Assembly: GCF_000429845.1 (NCBI RefSeq) | Contig: NZ_AUCQ01000034.1 | Span: forward strand, 1-42,312 | Source of the DNA: Comamonas composti DSM 21721 | GTDB taxonomy: Bacteria > Pseudomonadota > Gammaproteobacteria > Burkholderiales > Burkholderiaceae_C | Length of the DNA: 42,312 nt | Reading direction: 5' to 3' | Translations under genes and position numbers: made by a program | Part shown: positions 32,299 to 41,705 of the stretch, in pieces | How positions within the stretch are numbered: the first letter of the stretch is position 1 | Layout: every line of letters begins with the position of its first letter | The notes under the pieces: model-generated | Told to the model about the DNA's origin: nothing | The model's input: the letters and a program-made list of their open reading frames with translations, nothing else | The model's database searches: none

Positions 32299-33321
32299 TC
32301 AGGCCGGCTTGCGCTCCAGGCTCTCCAGCCTGGCATCGAGCAAGCTCCAGAAGGCCGGGGGCAACTCCAGCTCCAGGGCCACGGCCCAGGCCTGGGGCAG
32401 ATTGGTCCATAGCTTGACCGCGTCCTTTTCCGTGCAGATCAGCGCCTCATGGCTCTGGCCCAGGCGCTTGAAGCTCTCAAAATTATAGTGATCGGGCAAG
32501 GCCTGAACATGGGCGAGCGCAAGGCCTTGCGCTTGCAGCATGGCGAAAAAGCGCTCGGGCCTGGCAATGGCGGCCACGGCTTCCAGGCGCTGCCCGGCAA
32601 ATCCGGACAAAGCCATGCGCTGGCCCAGGCCGTTCACGGCCTCGGGTGCAAGCCTGCGCTGCAGCGCGAACAGCGGTGCCGTGCCAGGTGGCTGCGGCGC
32701 ATCGCCCGCATGCAGGACCGCCGTCACGGGGCGTGGCCAGGGCTCGCGCAGCGGCCCGGCAGGCAGCAGCCAGCCATTGCCGGTGCCTTCGTCGTTGAAT
32801 ACGCACAGCTCTATGTCGCGGCCCATGGCTAGGTGCTGCAGGCCGTCGTCGCTGACGATGACGTCGACCTCGGGGTAGCGTGTGCGCAGGGCACGTACCG
32901 CATCCATGCGCCTGGCGGCCACAAACACCGGGCAGCCGCTGGTGCGTGCGAGCAGGGCCGGTTCGTCGCCGACCTCGGCGGCCGGGCTCTGGGGCAGGGC
33001 CTCGCGGCAGTCGCGCGTGCTGCGGCCGTAGCCGCGCGAGACGATGCCGGGCCGGCAACCGCGCGCGCGCAGATGCTCTACCACGGCCAGCGTGACCGGG
33101 GTCTTGCCCGCACCGCCGGCAATCACGTTGCCGACCACGATCAGCGGCAGGCCCGCAGATTCGGGGCGTTTGCAGCCGCTGTCATAAGCGCGCCTGCGCC
33201 AGGCCACGGCGGCTGCGTACACCCGGGACAGCGGCCAGAGCGCACGGGCCACAAGCCCACGGCTGCGCCAGGCGGCCTGCAGGCCCTGGCCTCGCATGGG
33301 ACGCTTGCGCGCAGGGTTCAT
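32299..33321 (-). CDS. lpxK: Tetraacyldisaccharide 4'-kinase
   Basis: The product has 340 residues, starting at ATG 33321 (MNPARKRPMRG). An N-terminal membrane-associated helix precedes the P-loop GNVIAGGAGKTPVTLAVVEH, followed by RPGIVSRGYGRS and the DDGLQHLAMGRDIELCVFN segment characteristic of LpxK. It phosphorylates the lipid A precursor at the 4' position at the inner membrane. It lies between exbD (20 bp upstream) and ycaR, in a cluster of envelope genes on the minus strand. Confidence 0.96.
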   Translation of the reverse strand: MNPARKRPMRGQGLQAAWRSRGLVARALWPLSRVYAAAVAWRRRAYDSGCKRPESAGLPLIVVGNVIAGGAGKTPVTLAVVEHLRARGCRPGIVSRGYGRSTRDCREALPQSPAAEVGDEPALLARTSGCPVFVAARRMDAVRALRTRYPEVDVIVSDDGLQHLAMGRDIELCVFNDEGTGNGWLLPAGPLREPWPRPVTAVLHAGDAPQPPGTAPLFALQRRLAPEAVNGLGQRMALSGFAGQRLEAVAAIARPERFFAMLQAQGLALAHVQALPDHYNFESFKRLGQSHEALICTEKDAVKLWTNLPQAWAVALELELPPAFWSLLDARLESLERKPA

Positions 33322-33341
33322 GGCGGGCTGGTGCGGGCGGA

Positions 33342-33767
33342 TCAGCGGCGCGCGCCGTCCGATTTCTGGGTGGCGAACGTGATCTGCGAGAGGCCTGCGC
33401 TGCGCGCCGCCTCCATGACCGAGACCACGGACTGGTGGGGCGCCATGGCATCGGCGCTGATGATGACCACGCTGTCCTTGCCGGCCACGGCGGCCTCGCC
33501 CAGGGCCTGGGTCAGGCCGGCCACGCTGCGCTCATCGACAGTGTTTTTGTTGACCACATAGCGGCCATCGGCCGAAACGCCGACGATGATTTCCTTGGGC
33601 CGGTCGCGCTGCTGCTCGGCGTCGGCCACGGGCAGGTTGAGCTGCAGCTCGGTGAACTTGCTGTAGGTGGTGGATAGCATCAGAAAGATCAGCACCACGA
33701 GCAGCACGTCGATGAACGGGATCAGATTGATCTCGGGCTCTTCGCGAAGACGATGTCGGAACTTCAT
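33342..33767 (-). CDS. exbD: ExbD/TolR-family biopolymer transport protein
   Basis: The product has 141 residues. A short cytoplasmic N-terminus (MKFRHRLREEPEINLIP) leads into one transmembrane helix with the conserved Asp in FIDVLLVVLIFLML. A periplasmic domain follows, with VSADGRYVVNKNTV and ending ATQKSDGARR. With ExbB it forms a proton-driven motor that energises TonB-dependent transport or, as TolR-like, envelope constriction. ExbB and ExbD without TonB nearby is common, and which system it serves cannot be decided from this window. Confidence 0.92.
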   Translation of the reverse strand: MKFRHRLREEPEINLIPFIDVLLVVLIFLMLSTTYSKFTELQLNLPVADAEQQRDRPKEIIVGVSADGRYVVNKNTVDERSVAGLTQALGEAAVAGKDSVVIISADAMAPHQSVVSVMEAARSAGLSQITFATQKSDGARR

Positions 33768-33779
33768 GGCAGCAGGGGC

Positions 33780-34406
33780 TTATGCTTCCTGGGCACGGCA
33801 CAGATGGCGCATGAACTGCTCGCTGGCCAGCTCCATGCCCAGCAGATAGCCATCCACGCGGGCGCGAAAGTAGCGCCAGAAGATCAATGCGGGAATGGCC
33901 ACGATCAGCCCGAAGGCCGTGTTGTACAGCGCAATCGAAATGCCCTGGGCCAGCTGCGCAGGGTTGCCCACGCCGGTGGCACCGCCTTGAGAGCCGAAAA
34001 TCTCGATCATGCCTATGACCGTGCCAAGCAAGCCCAGCAAGGGCGCGGCCGAGGCAATCGTGGCCAGGGCGCTCAGGTGCTTCTCCAGCTTGTGGGCAGC
34101 GGCGCGGCCTGCGCCTTCCATCGAGGCCCTGAGCTCTTCCTCGCTGATGTCGGGATGGGACTGCACGGCTTTCAGGCTGCTGGCCAGCACTTCTCCGAGC
34201 AGGGAATTCTGTGCCAGTTGTTCGACCACATCGGGCTTGGGCAGACCGCGAGAGGAAACCGAAATTGCCTCGTTCAGCAATTGCGGTGGCGCCACGCGTG
34301 CCGTCTTGAGGGCCATGAAGCGCTCGAAGACCAGGGCCAGGGCCAGAATCGAGCAAATGATGAGAGGCCAGATAGGCCAGCCAGCCGCTTGTATGATCGA
34401 AAACAA
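33780..34406 (-). CDS. exbB: ExbB/TolQ-family MotA-type proton channel protein (TTG start)
   Basis: The product has 208 residues. The start is TTG 34406, giving MFSIIQAAGWPIWPL after the strong Shine-Dalgarno GGGGGAG about 7 nt upstream. No ATG gives a full first helix. It has a first helix near the N-terminus and the MotA/TolQ pair of helices later (IASAAPLLGLLGTVIGMIEI, then YNTAFGLIVAIPALIFWRYF). It works with ExbD (12 bp downstream) in the inner membrane. Both family-typical Pro/Thr residues in the second and third helices are present. Confidence 0.92.
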   Translation of the reverse strand: MFSIIQAAGWPIWPLIICSILALALVFERFMALKTARVAPPQLLNEAISVSSRGLPKPDVVEQLAQNSLLGEVLASSLKAVQSHPDISEEELRASMEGAGRAAAHKLEKHLSALATIASAAPLLGLLGTVIGMIEIFGSQGGATGVGNPAQLAQGISIALYNTAFGLIVAIPALIFWRYFRARVDGYLLGMELASEQFMRHLCRAQEA

Positions 34407-34776
34407 GTTGCGCTCCCCCGCATTGACGCATTGAAAATCCTAGCCGGCGATTATGGCGCAGCCCGAAGCTCGCTCAAGACTGCCGCTATCCTCTGACACC
34501 CAATTCCAGCCGGACAAGGCCACGAATGAGGCCCCGTTTAGCATGGATTTCTGTGGATAACTTTGTGATCAAGCAGCGGTGCTTGTCGCGCTTATTACAA
34601 AGGACACTTATTATGACACTTTCAAGGTGTCGAAAATTTCAGAAAAATTATTCAAAATCAATGATTTAAGTTTGATTTTGAATAAAGCACTTTCATAAGA
34701 TCATGCATATGTCTCCAAAAGACGTCTATCCCGATGCTGTGGAGAATCCAGCAAGGCAAATAGCGGGGAAAGCCGC
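34407..34776. other. AT-rich divergent spacer between exbB and xseA
   Basis: This 370-bp region is strikingly AT-rich compared with its neighbours, and no gene is supported. It holds a 14-bp inverted repeat (34648-34685), a shorter one, GACAC-tttcaag-GTGTC (about 34615-34631), and a single perfect DnaA-box match TGTGGATAA at 34552-34560. Promoters for both xseA (+) and exbB (-) must lie here, but no -35/-10 pair is unambiguous. Confidence 0.55.
34648..34685. promoter_or_regulatory. 14-bp inverted repeat upstream of xseA, possible operator
   Basis: TTATTCAAAATCAA (34648-34661) and TTGATTTTGAATAA (34672-34685) are exact inverse copies around a 10-nt spacer. Location between divergent genes and the AT-rich arms fit a regulator-binding site better than a terminator. 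The regulator cannot be named; the arms do not match a canonical Fur or LexA box. Confidence 0.55.
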
Positions 34777-36102
34777 ATGAACTCAGGATTCGGGCCTCTG
34801 AGTCCAGCAAGCTCGCCCCTGGTCTGGGAGGTCGGCGCCCTATGCAAGGCCATTGGCGATGCCTTGCAGGCGCGCTTCAATCCTGTGGCCGTGCGTGGCG
34901 AGATCAGCGGTTTTTCGCGTGCGGCCAGCGGGCACTGCTATTTCAACCTCAAGGACTCCTCGGGTCAGATACGCTGCGCGATGTTTCGTCGTGCGGCCCA
35001 GCTCATGGACTTCTCGCCGCGCGATGGCGAGCTGGTGGAGTTACGCGGCCGTCTGGGCGTCTACGAGCAGCGCGGCGACCTGCAGCTCGTGGTGGAAAGC
35101 ATGCAGCGCGCAGGCCAGGGTGCCTTGTTCGAGCAGTTCCTGCGCCTCAAGGCCAGTCTGCAAGCCCAGGGCCTGTTCGACGAGGCGCGCAAGCGCAGCC
35201 TGCCGAGGATGCCGCGCGGCATAGGGCTTGTGACTTCGCTGGGCGCGGCGGCCTTGCACGATGTGGTCACGGCTCTGCGCAGGCGCGTGCCGCACATCCC
35301 CGTGGTGCTGGCGCCGGCCCTGGTCCAGGGGCCGCAGGCGCCGGCCTCCCTGATCGCGGCCTTGCAAAAACTGTATGCGCTGGGGGGGGCGGAGCGCACC
35401 CGCTCTGGCGATGAGGTGCATCTGGACTGTATCCTGCTCGTGCGTGGCGGAGGCTCGCTCGAGGATCTCTGGGCCTTCAACGACGAGCAACTGGCCCACA
35501 CCATCGTTCAGAGCCCTGTGCCTTTGATTTCGGGCATAGGCCATGAGACCGACTTTTGCATTGCCGATTTCTGCGCTGACCTGCGGGCGCCCACGCCCAC
35601 GGCGGCGGCCGAGCTGCTCAGCCAGCCGCGCGAAGTCTGGCTTGGCGCTCTGGGGCTCATGCAGCAGCGCCTGAGCGACGGCGTGCAGCGCCAGCTCGAC
35701 CGCCAGCAGCAGCGGCTCGACTCCGCCGTGCAGCGCCTTGGCAGGCCCAGTGAGCAACTGGTGTGCAGCCGCAACCGGCTCGACCGCGAAGCCCAGCGGC
35801 TGCGCCATGCGATGGCCCTGGGCCTGCAGGTCCAGCGGCAAAAAAACCAATGGCTGGCGCAAAAGCTGCCCCAGGCCGCAAAGCTGATCCTGGAGCGGCG
35901 CGAGCAGCACTTGATGCAGCTGCAACTGCGCCTGCAATTGCTGGACCCGCGCCTGATCTTGCAGCGTGGCTATGCACTGCTCACGGATGCCGACGGCAGA
36001 CCCGTGACCGAAGAGCAGCAGGCCCCGCCCGGAACGGCATTGCGCGCCCAGCTGGCCAAGGGCAGCCTGGACCTGACGGTGACGCCGCCGCGCCTGCTTT
36101 GA
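34777..36102 (+). CDS. xseA: Exodeoxyribonuclease VII large subunit
   Basis: The product has 441 residues, starting at ATG 34777. The N-terminal OB fold has VRGEISGFSRAASGHCYFNL, then KDSSGQIRCAMF. The catalytic core contains VTSLGAAALHDVVTALRRR, the VRGGGSLEDLWAFNDEQLA motif and ISGIGHETDFCIADFCADLR with TPTAAAELLS. A long helical segment and a small C-terminal domain follow. With the XseB subunit (not in this window) it degrades single-stranded DNA from both ends. sodB follows about 208 bp downstream, with no gene between. Confidence 0.96.
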   Translation: MNSGFGPLSPASSPLVWEVGALCKAIGDALQARFNPVAVRGEISGFSRAASGHCYFNLKDSSGQIRCAMFRRAAQLMDFSPRDGELVELRGRLGVYEQRGDLQLVVESMQRAGQGALFEQFLRLKASLQAQGLFDEARKRSLPRMPRGIGLVTSLGAAALHDVVTALRRRVPHIPVVLAPALVQGPQAPASLIAALQKLYALGGAERTRSGDEVHLDCILLVRGGGSLEDLWAFNDEQLAHTIVQSPVPLISGIGHETDFCIADFCADLRAPTPTAAAELLSQPREVWLGALGLMQQRLSDGVQRQLDRQQQRLDSAVQRLGRPSEQLVCSRNRLDREAQRLRHAMALGLQVQRQKNQWLAQKLPQAAKLILERREQHLMQLQLRLQLLDPRLILQRGYALLTDADGRPVTEEQQAPPGTALRAQLAKGSLDLTVTPPRLL

Positions 36103-36310
36103 CGGCAGGACTCAACCCCAGAGCGTCAGCCGTGATCTCGCGGCTTGGCGGCAAGAGCCCGAAACTCTTCCTACAATGGCTTGTTCGAGCGAATGGTGAG
36201 CTGCACTGCCCCGCATGCAGGGCTTGCCTCGCCCGGCGATCAGGAATTGGACGCGGACCGCGCTGCCGGTGTGGCCCGCAGCAAAAAATTTCAACCACGA
36301 AGGATTCACC

Positions 36311-36892
36311 ATGGAACATACCCTGCCTCAGCTGCCTTACGCCATCGACGCCCTGGCGCCTCACTACAGCAAGGAAACCCTGGAGTACCACCACGGCAAG
36401 CATCACAACGCCTATGTGGTCAACCTGAACAACCTGCAAAAGGGTACCGAGTTCGAAAGCATGACGCTGGAGGAAATCGTCAAGAAGTCCTCGGGCGGTA
36501 TCTACAACAACGCAGCCCAGATCTGGAACCACACCTTCTTCTGGAGCTGCATGGCCCCCAATGGCGGCGGCGAGCCCACGGGTGCGCTGGCTGCAGCCAT
36601 CAATGCCAAGTGGGGCAGCTACGCGGCCTTCAAGGAAGCCTTTGTGAAGTCTGCCGTGGGCAACTTCGGCTCGGGCTGGACCTGGCTGGTGAAGAAGACG
36701 GACGGCACGGTCGACATCGTCAACACCGGTGCCGCCGGCACGCCTCTGACCACCGAAGACAAGGCCTTGCTCACGGTCGACGTATGGGAGCATGCCTACT
36801 ACATCGACTACCGCAACCTGCGTCCCAAGTTCGTCGAGACCTTCCTCGACAAGCTCGTGAACTGGAAGTTTGCCGAGCAGAACTTTGCCTGA
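36311..36892 (+). CDS. sodB: Iron superoxide dismutase SodB
   Basis: The product has 193 residues, starting at ATG 36311 ([20 protein letters not shown]) after GAAGGATTCACC. Metal ligands are visible: the first His in [10 protein letters not shown], the second in [11 protein letters not shown], and Asp plus His in [12 protein letters not shown]. The overall pattern, with [19 protein letters not shown], is Fe-type. It disproportionates superoxide in the cytoplasm. A strong terminator follows the stop by about 21 bp, so it is a single-gene unit. The frame is open upstream to 36215 without a plausible start. Confidence 0.95.
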   Translation: MEHTLPQLPYAIDALAPHYSKETLEYHHGKHHNAYVVNLNNLQKGTEFESMTLEEIVKKSSGGIYNNAAQIWNHTFFWSCMAPNGGGEPTGALAAAINAKWGSYAAFKEAFVKSAVGNFGSGWTWLVKKTDGTVDIVNTGAAGTPLTTEDKALLTVDVWEHAYYIDYRNLRPKFVETFLDKLVNWKFAEQNFA

Positions 36893-36913
36893 TAGCCCAG
36901 GCGCCGAAAGCAC

Positions 36914-36935
36914 AAAGCCCCGCAAGGGGCTTTTC
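36914..36935 (+). terminator. Intrinsic terminator of sodB
   Basis: AAAGCCCC-gcaa-GGGGCTTTT, an eight-base-pair stem with a GCAA tetraloop, is followed by T-rich TTTTCTTTTG. Confidence 0.9.
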
Positions 36936-36975
36936 TTTTGCCTGGACGGCTGCCTGTCTCGCCGGCCCAGGGGGC

Positions 36976-37626
36976 TCAAGGCTCGCGCAGCGCGGCTTCC
37001 GTCGCTTCGAGTGCGTCGATGTCGGACGAGCACAGCAAGGCCTGCAGGCGCTGAAGTTTTTCCTCGGGCCAGGCGTAAACCTGCAGCGCAAGCAGGCGGC
37101 GGATGGTGTCCTCCGTGAAGCGCTTTCTGACTTCCCTGGCGGGGTTGCCTGCGACGATGCTGTAGGGCGCGACATCACGCGTCACGACGGCATTGGCTGC
37201 GATGATCGCGCCTTCTCCTATCGTGATGCCCGGCATGATCATGGCGCGCATGCCAATCCAGGCGCCGTCGCCAATCGTGGTCGGCCCCTTGGGCTGGTAT
37301 GAGGCGAGGATGTTGTCGGCAAAAGGGTAAAGGCTGAACCAGTCTGCCCTGTGGGTGTTGTTGCCGCCCATGAGAATCACCACCTCGGCGCCAATGCAGA
37401 CATAGTCGCCTATGTACAAAGGGTCGATTTCCCACTGGGATTCCCAGTGCTGAAGACTGTAGGCGTCGCCATACAGGTAGCGGACTACGGACTGCTCGAA
37501 GCTGCCGCTCCAGGCATCGCTGTAGTAGCTGTGCCGGCCCTTGATGTGGATGTTCTTGTTCTTCACGGTCTCATGCAGCATCTCCACCCTGGACCAGTGC
37601 CTCACTTGCTTTTCCTCTGACTTCAT
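36976..37626 (-). CDS. CatB-type hexapeptide-repeat acetyltransferase
   Basis: The product has 216 residues, starting at ATG 37626 (MKSEEKQVRHW) with GGAAG just upstream. The left-handed parallel beta-helix is shown by isoleucine-patch repeats in the second half: YIGDYVCIGAEVVILMGG, TTIGDGAWIGMRAMIMPGIT, IGEGAIIAANAVVTRDV and YSIVAGNPAREVRKRF. The active-site His lies in GGNNTHRADW. The family (xenobiotic acetyltransferases, including CatB and Vat) acetylates chloramphenicol, streptogramins or sugars. Family identity does not prove resistance, and its true substrate is unknown. Frames upstream to 38109 overlap the icd leader and are not supported. Confidence 0.87.
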   Translation of the reverse strand: MKSEEKQVRHWSRVEMLHETVKNKNIHIKGRHSYYSDAWSGSFEQSVVRYLYGDAYSLQHWESQWEIDPLYIGDYVCIGAEVVILMGGNNTHRADWFSLYPFADNILASYQPKGPTTIGDGAWIGMRAMIMPGITIGEGAIIAANAVVTRDVAPYSIVAGNPAREVRKRFTEDTIRRLLALQVYAWPEEKLQRLQALLCSSDIDALEATEAALREP

Positions 37627-37965
37627 TGTCTTCCGTGCCTTGAATTGTTTACCGGGCCATGGTGCCATCGATTTCCTCGTGCCTGCCCAAAGGCCTTGCC
37701 GGTGCAGCCGTCGCCCAGGTGCCACAGCATTTTCTGCATGGCAGGAAACGAGGGGTGAAAGTCGCGGTAAACCCCTAAGTCTTCTACAAGACCTATGAAT
37801 TGAAGCCGGTATGCGCTTAGAATTTTGTATCGTGGGATCGCATTGCAAAATCGTCAAGATCCGTCTGACGGATGCTGGCGAGCCCCCGTGACGCCGCGCC
37901 AGTCCATGGCTTGCCATGGACGCAGGCTGGCGACGCTTCCCCCCCTTTACCAACCGAGACAAGAG
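37627..37965. other. Spacer between the acetyltransferase gene and icd, no gene supported
   Basis: This 339-bp spacer is divergent. Near 37795-37830 it becomes AT-rich (TTGAAG, TTAGAATTTTGTATC), a likely promoter zone for icd, but no -35/-10 pair with proper spacing is clear. No stable hairpin or ORF is evident. Confidence 0.5.
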
Positions 37966-40200
37966 ATGAGTACGCAGCAACCCACCATCATCTACACCCT
38001 GACCGACGAGGCGCCGCGCCTGGCTACCGCCGCCTTCCTGCCCGTGGTGCGTGCCTTCGCCGCGCCTGCCGGCATCAACGTCGAGACCAGCGACATCTCC
38101 GTGGCCCATCGCATCCTGGGTGAGTTCGCCGACCTGTTGCCACCCGAGCAGCGCGTGTCCAACACCTTGTCCGAGCTCGGCAAGAAGACGCTGCAGGCCG
38201 ATGCCAACATCATTAAGCTGCCCAATATCAGTGCTTCCGTGGGCCAGCTCGCGGCAGCCATCAAGGAGCTGCAGTCCAAAGGCTTTGCGCTGCCCGACTA
38301 TCCCGAAAATCCCACGACCGAAGCCGAGAAGGAGCTCAAGGCCCGCTATGGCAAGTGCCTGGGCTCAGCCGTGAATCCCGTGCTGCGCGAAGGCAACTCC
38401 GACCGCCGCGCCCCGGCTGCGGTGAAGAACTACGCCAAGAAACACCCGCACTCCATGGGCGAGTGGAAGCAGTGGTCGCAAACCCATGTCTCGCACATGA
38501 GCCATGGCGACTTCTATCACGGCGAAAAGTCCATGACCCTGGACAAGGCCCGCGACGTGAAGATGGAGCTGGTGACCAAGAGCGGCAAGACCATTGTTCT
38601 CAAGTCCAAGGTCGCACTGCTGGACGGCGAGGTCATTGACTCCATGTTCATGAGCAAGAAGGCCTTGTGCGAGTTCTATGAAAAGGAGATCGAGGACTGC
38701 AAGGAGTCGGGCATTCTGTTCTCGCTACACGTGAAGGCGACCATGATGAAGGTGTCCCACCCCATCGTGTTCGGCCACTGCGTGAAGATCTTCTACAAGG
38801 AGGCCTTCGAGAAACACGGCAAGCTGTTCGACGAACTGGGCGTGAACGTGAACAACGGCATGGCCAATCTCTACGAGAAGATCGCCACGCTGCCGACCTC
38901 GCTGCGCGAGGAAGTCGAGCGCGACCTGCATGCCTGCCAGGAAAACCGTCCGCGTCTGGCCATGGTGGATTCGGCCAAGGGCATTACCAACTTTCACTCG
39001 CCCAACGACGTGATCGTGGATGCCTCCATGCCTGCGATGATCCGCTCCGGCGGTACGATGTGGGCCGCCGACGGCAAGCCTTATGACTGCAAGGCCGTGA
39101 TGCCCGAGTCCACGTTTGCACGCATCTACCAGGAGATGATCAACTTCTGCAAGTGGCATGGCAATTTCGACCCCCGGACCATGGGCACCGTACCCAACGT
39201 GGGCCTGATGGCGCAAAAGGCCGAGGAGTACGGCAGCCACGACAAGACCTTCGAGATCGCCGAGGATGGCGTGGCCAACATCGTCGATCTGGCCACGGGT
39301 GAAGTGCTCATGAGTCAGAACGTGGAAGAGGGCGATATCTGGCGCATGTGCCAGGTCAAGGATGCGCCTATCCGCGATTGGGTGAAGCTGGCCGTGACCC
39401 GTGCCCGCAACTCGGGAATGCCTGCCGTGTTCTGGCTTGACCCCTATCGTCCGCACGAGGCCGAGCTGATCAAGAAGGTCAACAAATACCTAAAGGATCA
39501 CGACACCACGGGCCTGGAAATCCACATCCTCTCGCAAGTGCGCGCCATGCGCTACACGCTGGAGCGCGTGGCACGCGGCCAGGACACGATCTCGGTGACC
39601 GGCAACATCCTGCGCGACTACCTGACCGACCTGTTCCCCATCATGGAACTCGGCACCTCGGCCAAGATGCTGTCCATCGTGCCGCTGATGGCTGGCGGCG
39701 GCATGTACGAGACTGGCGCAGGCGGCTCGGCTCCCAAGCATGTGCAGCAACTGGTGGAGGAAAACCATCTGCGCTGGGACTCGCTGGGTGAGTTCCTGGC
39801 CCTGGCAGTGTCGCTGGAAGACCTTGGCATCAAGGAGAACAATGCACGCGCGAAGCTGCTGGCCAAGACCCTGGACCAGGCCACAGGCCGGCTGCTGGAC
39901 GAGAACAAGTCGCCTTCGCGCCGCACGGGCGAGCTCGACAACCGTGGCAGCCAGTTCTATGTGGCCTTGTACTGGGCCGAGGCGCTGGCCTCCCAGACCG
40001 AGGATGCGCAACTGGCCTCCAAGTTCGCGGCCCTGGCCAAGACCCTCGCCGAGAATGAGGCCAAGATCGTGGAAGAGATGCGCGTGGTCCAGGGCAAGGC
40101 AGCTGACATCGGCGGCTACTACATGCCCGATGTGGCCAAGATGGACGCCGTGATGCGCCCGAGCGCCACGTTCAACAGCGCCATCGCAGCACTGGCCTGA
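37966..40200 (+). CDS. icd: Monomeric NADP-dependent isocitrate dehydrogenase
   Basis: The product has 744 residues, starting at ATG 37966 ([17 protein letters not shown]) preceded by AGAG. It is the large monomeric (IDH-II) form, not the about 420-residue homodimer: [78 protein letters not shown] and [17 protein letters not shown]. It converts isocitrate to 2-oxoglutarate with NADP reduction in the citric acid cycle. The length is normal for this type (about 740). The frame is open upstream to 37825, but the chosen ATG gives the conserved N-terminus. Confidence 0.96.
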   Translation: MSTQQPTIIYTLTDEAPRLATAAFLPVVRAFAAPAGINVETSDISVAHRILGEFADLLPPEQRVSNTLSELGKKTLQADANIIKLPNISASVGQLAAAIKELQSKGFALPDYPENPTTEAEKELKARYGKCLGSAVNPVLREGNSDRRAPAAVKNYAKKHPHSMGEWKQWSQTHVSHMSHGDFYHGEKSMTLDKARDVKMELVTKSGKTIVLKSKVALLDGEVIDSMFMSKKALCEFYEKEIEDCKESGILFSLHVKATMMKVSHPIVFGHCVKIFYKEAFEKHGKLFDELGVNVNNGMANLYEKIATLPTSLREEVERDLHACQENRPRLAMVDSAKGITNFHSPNDVIVDASMPAMIRSGGTMWAADGKPYDCKAVMPESTFARIYQEMINFCKWHGNFDPRTMGTVPNVGLMAQKAEEYGSHDKTFEIAEDGVANIVDLATGEVLMSQNVEEGDIWRMCQVKDAPIRDWVKLAVTRARNSGMPAVFWLDPYRPHEAELIKKVNKYLKDHDTTGLEIHILSQVRAMRYTLERVARGQDTISVTGNILRDYLTDLFPIMELGTSAKMLSIVPLMAGGGMYETGAGGSAPKHVQQLVEENHLRWDSLGEFLALAVSLEDLGIKENNARAKLLAKTLDQATGRLLDENKSPSRRTGELDNRGSQFYVALYWAEALASQTEDAQLASKFAALAKTLAENEAKIVEEMRVVQGKAADIGGYYMPDVAKMDAVMRPSATFNSAIAALA

Positions 40201-40310
40201 ACCTGAGACCCATGGCCGCGTCGTAGCCCTGGGTCTTTGCTGCGCCGCCTTCCTGTGCTGCGGTACAGGATGAAACATGTATGCGATGAGCCAGGCCTAG
40301 GCTCGTGCGC

Positions 40311-40347
40311 ATAAAAAAACCGGCTGCCTCGAACAAGGCGGCCGGTT
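40311..40347 (-). terminator. Bidirectional terminator between icd and the amidase gene
   Basis: AACCGGCTGCCT pairs with AGGCGGCCGGTT (40318-40347) around CGAACA. On the minus strand it is followed by a run of seven T, as expected for the amidase gene. On the plus strand it is followed by TTCGCTTTT, so it may also stop icd transcripts. Confidence 0.85.
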
Positions 40348-40366
40348 CGCTTTTCAGCCTAGCGGC

Positions 40367-41440
40367 TTACAGGCCCAGGAACTCGAAAGGCTTGGAGGGC
40401 TTGAACTCGCGCGTGGCATCGCCCGAGAAGGTGTGGCTCTGGTCGGCGCCCAGGTCGAGCTTGAGCACCTTGCCGCTCTTGGCGTCGAAGTTCAGGGCCT
40501 TGAGATCCACCCAGAAGGTATTCGGCGTGAGCGCCGATTCAAAGAAATACAGCTTGCGCTGGTGGTCGAACACCGTGCGCCAGCGTGTGGAGGAGATGTT
40601 GGGCTCCTCGGGCGTGGTGATGCCATAAGGCACGGAGACGTTGCGGATCACGCTGAATACGCTGGCCAGGGTTTTATTCGGGCTCTGGTTTTTGGGCAGG
40701 GAATTCACATAGAACGAGGCGCGCGCAAAGCGGTCGGCTGCGCGGTTGGTGCCCGGCAACATGGACAGGCCGCCGATCTTTTCCCAGTAGGCATTGAGCG
40801 CCAGTTGCTGCTCGAACACCGGCGAGTTGGTCATGACCTGGTATTTGCGGCTGTGGTGTATTACCGGCTTGCCGCCTATGTATTCGACGATGGCACTGTC
40901 GCCGCTGGCGTCCGAGATGGACAGGTGCAGCGTGGTCAGGCGGTTCTCGCCGGGCACCTTGTCGGTGACGATGGTGAAAGGCTGCTGCTCCAGCGCCTTC
41001 ACTGCTTCCTCCACGGTGGCGAAGTTGTCCAGCACGTACTGCGCCCAGGCGGCAATTGTCAGACCGGGCTTGCTCGATGGGCCGAAATTCGGGTATTGCG
41101 ACTCCACCAGCCACAGCAGATTGGCGGCGAGGCCGGCTTCATTCACGCCGTCCGTGGTTGAGATGTCGTAGCCCGAAGTGATCACGCTGCCGTACCTGGA
41201 TGTCCAGCGTAGCGAGTTGGGGCCGGCCTGGCCCGTACGTTCCATACCGCGCGGCATGACCCACAGATTGCTCACAATGTCGGACTTCCAGTCCATGGAG
41301 CGGGCCGTGATCACCTGGCCGCTGTCGCCATGAAAGACCAGGCGCGTGCAGGCCACGGCCGTGGAAAACGCAGATAGACCGGCCAGGCCCAGCAGCAGGG
41401 CCGTGCTCAGGGGACGCAGGCGCTTGAGGGGAGAAGGCAT
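40367..41440 (-). CDS. Secreted choloylglycine hydrolase / penicillin V acylase-family Ntn amidase
   Basis: The product has 357 residues, starting at ATG 41440 with AAGGAG 8 nt upstream. The signal peptide (LSTALLLGLAGLSAFSTAVA) should be cut just before Cys31, which becomes the N-terminal nucleophile. The family's Arg and Asp lie at +16 and +19 from that Cys (R47 and D50 in ARSMDW). The Asn-containing motifs DGVNEAGLAANLL and VMTNSPVF are present. Such enzymes hydrolyse linear amides: conjugated bile acids, penicillin V or acyl-homoserine lactones. Which substrate is used here cannot be decided. The frame extends upstream to 41491, but the chosen start has the Shine-Dalgarno and signal. Confidence 0.93.
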   Translation of the reverse strand: MPSPLKRLRPLSTALLLGLAGLSAFSTAVACTRLVFHGDSGQVITARSMDWKSDIVSNLWVMPRGMERTGQAGPNSLRWTSRYGSVITSGYDISTTDGVNEAGLAANLLWLVESQYPNFGPSSKPGLTIAAWAQYVLDNFATVEEAVKALEQQPFTIVTDKVPGENRLTTLHLSISDASGDSAIVEYIGGKPVIHHSRKYQVMTNSPVFEQQLALNAYWEKIGGLSMLPGTNRAADRFARASFYVNSLPKNQSPNKTLASVFSVIRNVSVPYGITTPEEPNISSTRWRTVFDHQRKLYFFESALTPNTFWVDLKALNFDAKSGKVLKLDLGADQSHTFSGDATREFKPSKPFEFLGL

Positions 41441-41656
41441 GGATAACTCCTTGATGCAAGGTCTTGGGGGCGCGCTGCATACTGCAGTCACGAAGGCCTA
41501 CACGTTCACAGTCGCCCACGTTTGTGGCGAAGGGATTGTGAAGATGTTTCAAAATTTTGCCATGGTAAACGCTATCCGTGCGGGCGCGGTTGGTGGCCTT
41601 GCTCCTGAAAAACGTATCCCTTGCTGAGTGTTTCAATACAAGCGAGGAAAACGGAA
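41441..41656. other. Upstream region of the amidase gene up to IS remnants
   Basis: This 216-bp stretch has no supported gene. The Shine-Dalgarno of the amidase gene is at its start. A somewhat AT-rich zone near 41550-41575 may contain the amidase promoter. The IS3-type fragment begins at 41657. Confidence 0.5.
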
Positions 41657-41705
41657 ATGAAAAAGACAGTGCGCACGCGCTATACGCAGGAGTTGAAGCA
41701 GGGCT
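41657..41705 (+). pseudogene. Start of an IS3-type OrfA, truncated
   Basis: ATG 41657 follows GAGGAAAACGGAA and gives MKKTVRTRYTQELKQ, the characteristic N-terminus of IS3-family OrfA helix-turn-helix proteins. After about 15 codons the similarity ends and IS481-type sequence begins. Only a stub of the element remains, joined to the next fragment by deletion. Confidence 0.6.

Noticed and set aside
34552..34560. Perfect DnaA-box match, possible replication origin
   Set aside because: Only one box, with no dnaA/dnaN genes, no box cluster and no unwinding element pattern; a nine-base match is expected by chance.
36976..37626. Calling the hexapeptide acetyltransferase a chloramphenicol resistance gene
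   Set aside because: The family acetylates several unrelated substrates, and sequence alone does not show resistance; no mobile context surrounds it.
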